A stretch of 64,000 nucleotides of DNA from Ecdyonurus torrentis (Eukaryota > Arthropoda > Insecta > Ephemeroptera > Heptageniidae). The notes beneath the pieces were generated by a model. The model saw only the letters and a program-made list of their open reading frames with translations. It did no database searches and was not told where the DNA came from. Made by a program: the position numbers and the translations under genes. Where the stretch lies: NCBI GenBank assembly GCA_949318235.1, contig OX439127.1, forward strand, positions 18,948,375 to 19,012,374. Direction: 5' to 3'. Below, one piece after another: positions 13,709 through 25,200 of the stretch (positions are counted from its first letter, which is position 1; every line of letters starts with the position of its first letter).

Positions 13709-14746
13709 TATTGAGCTGCCGAAGTTTGGCGGGTTTGCATACTTTACATTAACTTAACGGTGATAGCGAAGATATTTCCTATGCTAGCAATGTTAATTTC
13801 AATGACTTTGCAGGTCTCTACTGTCCTTAAAAATTATCGCATTTGGTAGCGACTTACACAAAAATTTAAAGCAACATCTAGTTAACCCAAGTCCACTGCT
13901 TGAAATTAATGCCGATGCAAAATAAATTTTTGATTAATTTTCTCCGAGAGCTCTATCAAAACTACAAACAAAGAAGTTGAGAGAAAGAAGCTGCAATATA
14001 AAAAAAGTGAACAAAGAGCAGTTTTACAATAGAAGGGAATACCTGCTGCCTGACAACACGACCCCAATTATCTTTGCGTCAATGATTTTGATAATTTGCG
14101 AAGTAACAGTCACAGTGAATCAAATTTATTTTAAATGTTAGTTTTATTAAAAATCATGCATATTTCTCTTTTGATCGAACTTCTAGCTTCATTTTAAAGC
14201 AATATATTCAAATAAAAAATATTACGTAATACTCATTACTTTTAAGTCACGGCAGTTCAAAATCTCGCTAGAACTTCGATCAAAAAAGTAATATGCATGA
14301 TTTTTAATAAAACTAACATTTAAAATAAATTTGATTCACTGTGACTGTTACTTCGCAAATTATCAAAATCATTGACGCATAAGATAATTGGGTCGTGTTG
14401 TCAGGTATCAGGTAATCCCTTCTATTGTAAAACTGCTCTTTGTTCACTTTTTTTTATATTGCAGCTTCTTTCTCTCAACTCCTCTGTTTGTAGTTTTGAT
14501 AGAGCTCTCGGAGAAAATTAATCAAAAATTTATTTTGCATCGGCATTAATTTCAAGCAGTGGACTTGGGTTAACTAGATGTTGCTTTAAATTTTTGTGTA
14601 AGTCGCTACCAAATGCGATAATTTTTAAGGACAGTAGAGCCCTGCAAAGTCATTGAAATTAACATTGCTAGCATAGGAAATATCTTCGCTATCACCGTTA
14701 AGTTAATGTAAAGTATGCAAACCCGCCAAACTTCGGCAGCTCAATA
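13709..14746. mobile_element. 1,038-bp near-perfect palindromic element
   Basis: The left end TATTGAGCTGCCGAAGTTTG is matched by its complement at the right end (to CAGCTCAATA). The arms, about 480 bp each, stay paired almost without interruption to about 14,190 and 14,276, leaving a loop of about 90 bp. If the outermost TA is the target duplication, the element starts TTGAGCTGCC, consistent with Tc1/mariner-type insertion; that is inference. Arm differences are few, suggesting recent origin or gene conversion. No coding capacity. Confidence 0.85.
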
Positions 14747-14864
14747 CTGTACGTGTTGTTCAATGTATAATTGAGAGTATTGAAATGGAGCATTTATGCA
14801 CAATTTTTTGTCCCAAGTTTTGCAAACAATGTGGCCAAATCTCATTAATAAAATAAGCTACATG

Positions 14865-15041
14865 CAGGGTCGGACTGGCAATCAAGGGGCCTCATCCGCA
14901 AAAGGGGTGTAACACCCTCTTTAGGGGCCACAAAGGGGGCGTAACACCCTAGTTACGCCCCTTTTTGGGCCTTAGGGGCCTCCAAACAGGGGGGGCCACA
15001 TCCGCAATTGCGGACTTGCTCTTATGGCCAGTCCGAGCCTG
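14865..15041. mobile_element. hAT-type MITE, 177 bp
   Basis: The left end CAGGGTCGGACTGGCA mirrors the right end TGGCCAGTCCGAGCCTG. The flanks are GCTACATG (14,857-14,864) and GCTACAGG (15,042-15,049), an 8-bp target duplication with one mismatch, as hAT transposases make. The interior is unusually G+C-rich, with GGGGCC and GTAACACCCT repeats. Confidence 0.85.
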
Positions 15042-15099
15042 GCTACAGGAAGTAGTGGGAAGGAAAAATAATTAGGAACACCAGAGGCCTTAGCGTGTA

Positions 15100-15225
15100 C
15101 AACTCTGGACAAAAGTTTCCAAATGAATTGTACAGTATATAGGCAACCCATCAATCACCTCACTAATGGAAAAAAACACAGCAGCCGCATCAGCCTTGTT
15201 TGGAAACTTTTGTCTAGAGGTGTGC
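15100..15225. mobile_element. Tc1/mariner-type MITE, copy 1
   Basis: The left end TA|CAACTCTGGACAAAAGTTT is mirrored by AAACTTTTGTCTAGAGGTGTG on the right. CAxxTCTGGACAAAAGTT next to TA is typical of Tc1-like termini. A cleaner relative lies at 58,468-58,587. The interior has no open frame of note. Confidence 0.7.
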
Positions 15226-15416
15226 ATACTGAAAATAATATTAAATAAAATAAAGTGCAATTGTGGACACTGGTAAAGAATGGGATTTTCTATTAATACT
15301 GTAATTTTCATTGGTAAGAGTCAACTCACCTCCGACTGATACTCAAAAAGACAATTAACAGAGTATGCCAATTGTTATTAACAGTCTCAAAACCACCAAG
15401 ATTTTTTACATATAAT

Positions 15417-15616
15417 ATATCAATGTTTACCCGTCAAAGTGAACGCACTACACTTTACAAATTTTGCCCAAAATGTATGTTCTGCGTTTGGCGCTTCTAC
15501 GCATTTTAACATGAGAACTAGATGGGTGAACTTGGAATTTGTAAAGTGTAGATCGTTCATTTTTCATAAAATTTGTAAAGTGTAGTACGTTCACTTCAAC
15601 AGGTAAGCATTGATAT
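15417..15616. mobile_element. MITE with repeated CTACACTTTACAAAT, copy 1
   Basis: The left end ATCAATGTTTACCCGTCAAA mirrors the right end (TTCAACAGGTAAGCATTGAT). Subterminally the 15-mer CTACACTTTACAAAT occurs inverted at both ends, with a further copy inside. Related elements lie at 19,081-19,269 and 28,190-28,416; all share ends of the form ATCGATgTTTCCGCGTCAA. Confidence 0.7.
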
Positions 15617-15892
15617 AAATATATAGGTATATATTGGAAACAGCATTAATAAGCGCTCTGATAAATGTATAATTAATGCATAATAATAAAGTGAAGAAAG
15701 AAAGAAACATTTACGGTATTCAAAATTGTTGCTGATGAGCATTTCTTTTAACCCCTTCCAAAAATGATCTTAGTTCCCAGGCAGTAGTTGTAAAAACATT
15801 CCAACTTTTTTCAAGGATTCTTAAGTGCACAATTTTTATGCATATCACACACGCATTAATTAACCAAAAGCAGCTATCATTACTACTCCATT

Positions 15893-15898
15893 TTTAAT
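15893..15898 (-). terminator. Candidate poly(A) signal of MRPL46
   Basis: ATTAAA on the minus strand, about 126 nt after the MRPL46 stop codon. No AATAAA was found closer. Assignment is by position only. Confidence 0.4.
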
Positions 15899-16023
15899 AC
15901 ATTGCTATATTTATGCAGCTCGTAGGAGTTCTCAAATAATGACAAATGTTTTCAGTTTTATATTTATATAATTCTTGATTGGTTTTTAACTTTACTAACT
16001 ACATAACAAATTCAGATAATAAA

Positions 16024-17851
16024 TCATGATTCATGAATGAGAAATTGGTCGACACTTCTAAAATACTCTTCAGGTAAGTTCTTTTCTGCTTCACTTTTTG
16101 TGAGCCACTGGAAATTTTTGCCTTCAGCATCTCCACTTTGGTACACAGCCTTGAAGAAAAATACCTGAAAAAGAAAACAGCTATTAATATAATTTGACAT
16201 GTGTATCAAGCTAGACAGAAAACTGATAATAACTATGCACAGAGAATAGCAAAGAAAACTATTAAACATATTGTTTTGTGTTTCATTTGCATAATTTATT
16301 ATTAGTTTTTAATATTAGGAAAAAAAAAGTGGACGTGATACATGATTTATATTATGTGATATTATATTTTCAAAGAGATTTTTTAACAGTAAATAGTAGG
16401 TAAAGATTAAAGCACTTAAAATTGAAAATTAATGAAAAACAAGGATTCTCTGAATTACAAAGTGAATTTATAATACAGGGTGATCTTTTAAAAGCGTGCA
16501 TTTTAAAACGCAAAATAAAATATGAAGAAATAAAATAAACTCTTTATATATCATTTTGTAGCCAAGGGTTAGACATTTTTAAAAGTGTTCTTAGAAATAA
16601 AATTGACTGATTGGTTTTCTTGCACCGAGCTTCAACGCAAAAATGTGTATTTTTTTTTTTCCAAATGTTTTTTTTTTGTGCAAAAGTGATCAGAAATTTG
16701 CTTTTTAAACTATCCTTTATTGACAATTAATGGAGTCTGTTGGTATAAATTAGGTACCTAAAGCACTCTAAACATGTTCTGTGTTAAAATTGGAATGATG
16801 GGGCTACATTGGTATCAGGGGCAAGGTGAAAACATTTGCGTTAAACATTGCTAAATTTGCTAAAATTTTCTCTAATTCGACATTTTTTTTCAATGATTTA
16901 AGGAAATTTTTAGTTTCTCTATAATAGCTTTGCACTCACAGTTTTCTTTCAAATCTAAGAAATGTTTGGTTTAATTAATATAAAAATTTCAATATGAAGG
17001 CTTCAATAAATTCAAGATGCAAAGTGCAAAGGATTAATGAATGCAGCAAAAACAAAATGAAATGTGGATTTCCATGTGTGCTAACTTTTAAAGAAAGAGA
17101 TGCAAAATTAAAAATTTCCGTTCTTTAAAATGAAATGCCTAAGGTTTTAATTATAAAACCAAACCAACTCGGCAAAACCCATCATTCTATTTTTATCACA
17201 GAACATGTTTAGAGTGCTATAGGTACCTAATTTATGCCAATAGACTCCATTAATTGTCAATAAAGGATAGTTAAAAAAGCAAATTTCTGATCACTTTTGC
17301 AGAAAAAAAAAGACATTTGGAAAAAAAATTGCACATTTTTGCATTGAAGCTCGGTGCAAGAAAACCAATCAGTCAATTTGATTTCTAAGAACAGTTTTAA
17401 AAATGTCTAACCCTTGGCTACAAAATGATATATAAAAAGTTTATTTTATTTTATTTCTTCATATTTTATTTTGCGTTTTAAAATGCGCGCTTTTAAAAAA
17501 ACACCCTGTACATCTATTTCATCTAGCACTCGTCTACCCTAGAATATTTGGTACCAAGACTAAGTCCCAATTTACCATATAAATTAGATAATCTTTGCTC
17601 TTCATTAATTTTCATTTCAATGTACTCTAATCTCTATACATGAAACACAACTTTAATATAATGATTCTAACAAATAATCTCTCATTTAAACTAACAAGAA
17701 TGTATCATTTCCTTTTCACACTGAACTTTCTGTTTTTCTTGTAAGAATAATACACGAGGAGTTTGCATGACAGAGAAATTCAATTTTGGTCAAGGATAGT
17801 TTTTTTTTTTTTTTTTTTTTTTTTTTGTACAGCTCTGAAGTAAAATGTTTA

Positions 17852-17898
<47 letters not shown>

Positions 17899-19555
17899 TT
17901 AATTTTACTATAAAATTTAAACATGAGTAGTAAAGTGATGGTATTCATATTTTAAGTAGAAGCTGAGATTTGAACTAAAATTCTTGTAAATTACCACAAC
18001 AGTTTATACAGTATTAAAATAAATAGATCAATTTGACCAGTCAATCAATTATTTCTGTCATTTTTGTTTTCTCAGTTACAATAAATAAATTTGTTAAATA
18101 ATGTTTAAACAGCTAAAACTAATCCAGGAATTAAAAAAAAAAAAAAAAAAAAAAAAAGAAGAAGAAGAAGAAGAAGAAGAAGAAGAAGAAGAAGAAGAAG
18201 AAGAAGAAGAAGAAGAAGAAAAAAAGTGATAAAAGATAGACAAAAGATAAAGAGTGAAAATGAAGTGTAAAAAATGACCTTTGTGCTAGAAACAATCTAT
18301 ATTTCGCTATTAAAAGAGTTGATTGAGCAAAAAGAAAAGTTGACAGAGAAAAAAAAACGTTGATTAGTTCAAAGCAAACAAATGTTATTTAACACACAGG
18401 TCATTTGTATCTTCTCCTTTTAATTCATAATACTATTTGTCATCTGGCTTGCAATTAAGTTTAGTCTGTTGGATGTGCACACACTTCTAAAACTTGTTTG
18501 CACTTTACTGGAAGTTGAACAATGAAAAGTAATTATTCATGCCATGCTGCATGCTGGGGCTGCGGGTATAAGAAAAAGTAGCTATCCGTAGCTGAAATGC
18601 GCAATGCCCATTCCAGAAAATTACATTAAACTATATCCACAGTATTTGAATCAAGTGAAAGTCAACCCCTTCATACTCACATGCTCATTAATACGAGCAA
18701 CTATATAAAATGAGCATGGTATTTGAACACAATTCAAATGCAAAATCTGACATTCGACATTGGCTACAAGTGCAGTATTCTCTTACTAAGCAGGAGAGAA
18801 ATGAACCATGCTGCCAATGAGAAATGTCTACTTTTGCATCTGACGTATTTATTTGTCTCAGAGTAGGCCTGGGTTAGCAATTATTTTCTGTCTCATGGAT
18901 TTAAGCTTACTACCTCCTATTCCCTGATTTTTTTTCCTCTAATACTTTTTTTATCCCTATCGGCATTAATTTACTTAATTAGGATCACAAAATTCATTTT
19001 TTTTTTTTGCAAATAATACAAAGCATGTCATGAAAATTTGTTATATCCAGTAAATGATGAGACCATTTGTGTAATTATATATGTATATTGATGTTTCCAT
19101 GTCAAAACAGAGTATCTGCACTTTCCACCAGCGCGGTGAGTAGAGCATCTGAACTTGCCACACAGCGCAACATTGCAGATGCTCCATGGTGAAAAGTGTA
19201 GATGCTCCACTCGCTGCGCTGGTGGAAAGTGCAGATATTCCATTTTGACGCGGAAACATCGATATACATGTGTGATAATAAAATAAATAAAATAACAAAC
19301 ATGCAGCACAATCTGCAATGACTTGAGTGTATAGGCCTACATTGTAATAAAGTGGTTAGGAGGAATAATTTTAATAAACTTCTCCACATCAATTGTTTTC
19401 TTACCTTTGCTCCAATAGGACCACCCTTGTCTCGGATTGCTTTAGGATATTTATATTTGAAGAATCCCCATGGTGCATTGCCCAAAAATAAAGCCTGGAC
19501 TTGGTTGCCACAAGATTCCTGCAGTGCCCTCTCAGCAGTCTAAAGAAATTGTAAT

Positions 19556-19590
<35 letters not shown>

Positions 19591-22178
19591 ACAAATAGAA
19601 AGTCACTTTTTACTTGCCATCAATTGAATAGAATTGTTTGGAACTTAATGTAACTATTAATGAGACTACTTACTTGTCTCATAGTCTCCCCTTCAACACG
19701 AACTTGCTGAGGTAGAAGCCAATGTGATTTGTCTCCTAATTTTTGTTTCACTAACAGAATAAGATTCTTGTCAAGGTTGCGATTTATTGAATTTAAGTTC
19801 TTTTCATCAGCTGTAACAAACAGGTTAGTACAAAATTTAGAAAAAATATTCTTCAAAGTTAATTTTTTCTCAATGTTTTATTTTTATTATTTTTTTTTTT
19901 TTTTGTGAGATATGGTTAGTCTCTTACCAGTTTCTCTGGGCTGTAAGGAAAATTTGGCAAGTTCATCTTGGCTGGCGTCTTCAAAATCCTGAGCAGTTGC
20001 TTTAGTACTTTGATCTAGGTCTGCATCCCCTAATTCACCTTTCTTAAGACGCTCAGCATATACTCTACAATTGTAACATATCAATACATAAGTAATTACA
20101 CATTTGACTTTATTAAAAAAAAAAAAAAAAAAAAGTGTGAAAACTAGTATGCAAACACATAGTGTTCTTGAACTTCATTTATATGACAAAGTTGATTCCG
20201 CACAAACATGCTGCATTTTGTTATGAAAAAAACACAAAGAAAATAAATATCTATACTGACAAAATAAATAAATAATAATAAATAAACATTTTTATTATTA
20301 GGCCTAATTATTATTCCAAGTAAATTGTCATGTAATTTTCAGTAATATTTCATGTAAGTTTATTATTATTATTCATGTATTGATGTGTATATAATATATT
20401 ATATAAAACTAAATAGCTCTCTTTTGACTAATAAACAACTATTTTGAGTCTGATTTCAGTCTTACTCACGAGCAGCACATTGAAACGGGACAAAACATTG
20501 AAACGAGTAAGTTGAAACAGACACAGATGTGAGCTTAAAGTTGACCTAGTAGCTTCTTTGTTAGTCAATACAGTACTATAGTACAAACCCCCATTGCAAC
20601 TTGTATCTTGTATGTAACACTATACAGGGTCACTCAAGAAAATCCGCACAAATTTGACATTCACTTTGTCGCGCAAAACCGTCAGTGCTATCTCTTAACT
20701 GTTACACTCATTAAACAGCTAATGCAATGCCGAATGCAGATATGACCATGAAAAATGATAATAATAAAAAGAAAAAAAAAATTAAGTATTAAATTTTGTA
20801 AACGAAATTTTATTGAAGAATTTCATCACGCTGAAAAGTCGCCAACTGAGAGTTTAAAGTTCTTTAGTTGCCCCATTTTTTGTGTAAGCATGATTTAATC
20901 ACAATTTTCTGAGACTGGGGGATTAGGCAAAAGATCAGATACCTTTGAACAAATTAATCTCACAGCTCACAAAATTCTGACCCCACAATATTCTAGGATA
21001 TAAAGTACCGCTATCCACTGACTAGCTGGCAACGCCGTGAAAACTTCATGTGTCTTTATGTTTTATGAGTTTCAAAATTGTGGGGCATATTTTTAGAGGC
21101 CGGCTTGAGTTAAAGAAATACTAAGTGGTTGTTTCCTGACGCATAAAACTTGAAGTCATAATAAAGGACACTTACGCTTACAACCTATAAATTTCTGCCT
21201 CACAAAATTGAAACTCGTAAAGTACCGTAGTAGTAGTAGTAGTGTGTTTATCGAGTAGTCGTGTCAGGCGTTTTAAAAGCGCCTGTTGTTTGAACAGCAA
21301 ATTTATCTCATGTCTTTTTTAAGTACATAGACGTATAATCTAATTATATTTAATAATTATTTATTCAAATATTTATTATTTGCCCCTTATTTGGAGTACA
21401 CTTTGCGCACATTTTTCGCCTCGTTCAACTGACTAAAGCTCGTTCACGTCCTATATACTTTTTTAGTTGTTCTTTTCACTTCATTGATATGTGCAATTGA
21501 ACGTGTGTTTTATTAGTCATTTGGTTTCACTTTGTCACGGATATTTCTCTAAAATTATATGGAAACATTGCTTTACCAAATTGATTTCAAATATATTGCG
21601 ATTGCAAATAGTACAGTCAAGATTTTGTATTTGCAAATAAAAAAAACAGATTAGAGATTTGTTCTGCGTTGAATAATTACTATTTTGTTTAGCACAAGTG
21701 TTAGTTTATTTTGTAATATCATGAAGCATTTTATAATAACCTTATGTAATATTTATCATATTATTAAGTTAACTTATAATTTATAATTATGAAAATGTAA
21801 TCATGATAGCATTAATTATGCTGATGTGAATTAATGTTTCTGCAGTGAGCTGCATTTATTATTTACTTTTTTTTTCTTTTTTTTTTTCTTCATCTATTAA
21901 AATTATTTCATTACATTCAACAATCAATAAAAAATTTAGCATAAATTTACTCTCTCTCTCTCTCTCTCTCTCTTTCCTTTCCTTTTTTTTTTTTTTTTTT
22001 TTTTTTTTGCCTTTTTTATTCAATATTTTGATAGTGCTTTACATTTTTTTTAGAAGATTAGAACTGCCATGTTAATAGAAAACACATTTAATTTTAATAG
22101 CTTACCATAACAACTTTTCAAAAAAATAATAATAGGCCTAATAATAATAATGATAATAAAAATAAAGCTACTTCAAAA

Positions 22179-22210
<32 letters not shown>

Positions 22211-25200
22211 TGAATCTAAAAACAGTTCTTTCAGAAATAATAACTAAAATAAATAAATAAAACTCATTAGGACTTACAATTGTTTATTTTTCTAGCTCAA
22301 TGGAATATTATAAAATCGTATTATTTCAAGATACATTCATGCACGTCCTTGTAAATATAATATCTTGTTGATAAAAGTGAGCTGTGTGAAATATGAAGAT
22401 ATCTCAATGTTTAGCCTTTGGTACTTGATACTCGGGATGCTAAGTATAATCTGCATACAGTGCAGGTAGCACCTCTTGTTTTCAACATATTATATCATGC
22501 CGCACTTGCTGACTTGCAGTTATGTGGAAATTAACTTGATATTTTTATTAGATACTGTAATGAAATATTCCCTGTTACCGGGTACTTCAAGATAAACAAT
22601 TTAAAATGAAATACTTCTGTTACTCTGCGATATCCCTGTGGTGTCACAATGGCAATCACATGAAAAGAATTTTAAATTTTACATCTCTAAGCAAATTTGA
22701 GTAAAAAAGTAATAATAATAAAATAAAAACAATTTTGTATTTTGATAATAAGGACTTCCCTCCAGTAATTAACTGGTTGTAATAACTTTATTTTTATTTC
22801 TAGTATTATCATTGTGAAACTCACTAAATTAGTTCATTATATTTATGGATATTTCTTTGTATAGACGATAGGTTGTACGCAAGACGTCATACTTATAGTA
22901 CATCATATAGACATCACATTGGATCTGTCAATAACCTTGCTCAGTATATAACTGCTCAAATTATAAATAACTTGCTCAAATTATAAACTGACAAAAAATT
23001 AAACTTTCCCATGCGGGACCATGTTATTGAGTTCTCACATATGGCGTCAACTTTTATATGAATGCAACCACTCTATAGGATAAAAAATATATTTAAAAAT
23101 TCTGTTTTATTATTAACAATTATTAAGTTTTAAATTAATTTTGACAAGCAGTAGCATCCAAATCCAAATAATGTGTTTCAAGCTGGACAAAATAATGTGA
23201 ACAAAAAATATTATTAAAAGAAAATAATATATCTGACAACAAATTGCATATCTATAATGACTTCGTTTAAAACTAGTTTTTAAAAAAGTTGAAAGTGTTA
23301 CCTATCTATCAGTTGCTTTTAAAACGCCTGACATGACTACTCGATATAAACACACAAATACCCCCTCACGTCAGGGCTTAAAGTAGATCTGAAGTCTTAC
23401 CAGAACGCAATTGTGAGACTATTCCACATCACATCAGGGGGTCTGGGGGGCGCAGCCCCCCAGTTGCCCACTGCAGGCGAAATGTTTTTGAAAAAGGGGC
23501 GTGGCACTCTTATTTTTCGCTTAATTTTAAGCTTAAATTTTGTTCGCTAGGTTTAAAAAATTAAAATAAAATTGCTTATAATTAGAGACCGTATTTTCAG
23601 GTGATCACCTTTTGGTTGCTATGAATAATATGTTCCTTTTTTATAAGAATGTCCACGAACTAGCAACTTTCGAGCCGTTTGAGATCAACTTTATTTTTTC
23701 TCACCTTTTTTTAGGTTTTCACTTTTTTTCACCTTTTCATCAAATTTTTTCACCTAAATGAGGAATTTCTTTTGTTTTAAGAATTTACAAAACGTTTAAA
23801 AAAAATTATTTTTTACCGCAGTATGTCATCGATAGTGACATTTTTTTAAATTTATTTTTGAATCATAATTTTGTTGTTGTTGTTGTTGTAGGTTGAACTT
23901 GTAACCACAAAATACCTATAGACAGTATAGCATACACTAAAAAAAAAAAAATATAAAAAAAAAAAATAATAATAATAAAAAAGTAATTTTATTATTATTA
24001 TTTTATTTTTTTTTTAAATTTTTTTTTTAATTTTGTCACCTTTTTTCACCTTTTTTGAGCAAAAAAAAAAATCATCTTTTTAGACACTTTTTTTACCAAA
24101 ATTTTCACCTGACAATCCGGTCTCTACTTATAATTAATTTATTTAATTTTTAAATTATTTTGATTTTTAATGAAAAAAATTGTATACAATTTTATAATAA
24201 TATTAATATGTACTGTATTTTGAAACAATTTTTTTTTTCAAATTTAATTTAGGAAAACAAATTACATAAGACAAGATTTTTTTATATTTTCAAAAGGTTA
24301 CTGCCGGTTAATATTAAAATTATGAGTGTGCAATGCCATATCATTTTGATTGATTATTTGATGAAAATATGCTGACTTATGAGTGAAATTTGAGAAACAT
24401 TTTATTTCTATTTATTTATTAACATCGGTGCCCATAGAATTTATAGATTACTTTTTTAATAATCTATAAATTCAGCAAAAAATCATCACTTTTAATTTTA
24501 AAATTATAAATGATTATATAAAAAAGCCAAGTTATAGAAAACCAATGGAAATATAAGTTTGATTCTGGTGATATTTCATGTCATCTCGCAATGGGTTCAG
24601 TAGATGTCTAAAAAAAAAAAATTAAAAAAAAAAAAAAAAAAAACTGAAATAATTCACGAAAATTCAAATAAATTTGAATATATTTGTTTTACCTCAAAAT
24701 TTTCTTACCGGAACTGCGTTCCGGCAGACAAATTCTTACCGGTACGGCGTACCGGTGCGTTCCGGCTTACTTTAAGCCCTGCCTCACGTTACTTTATGAG
24801 TTCAATTTTGTGAGGCAGAAATTCATGGGCTGTAAGCATGAGTGTCCTTTATTATGACTTCAAGTTTTGTGCGTCAGGAAACAACCACATAGTATTTCTT
24901 TATCTCAAGTTGGCTTCTAAAAATGTGCCCCACAATTTTGAAACTCATAAAACACGAAGCTACAGGAAGCATTTGCGACGTTGCCAACTAGTCAGTGGAT
25001 AGCGTTACTTTATATGTGGGGCAGAATTTTGTGGGCTGCAAGCATGTTGGTTCATTTTTTTTTATGAGTTTCAAATTTGTGGGGCAGAAATTTGTGGGCT
25101 GTAAGGACACCCCCTTTGAGCATAAACATCATGCATGAAAATGTGCCTTTAGGACCCTTGAAACCATTCTGAAGGCCCAAATGAAGGACCCAATCATTGC

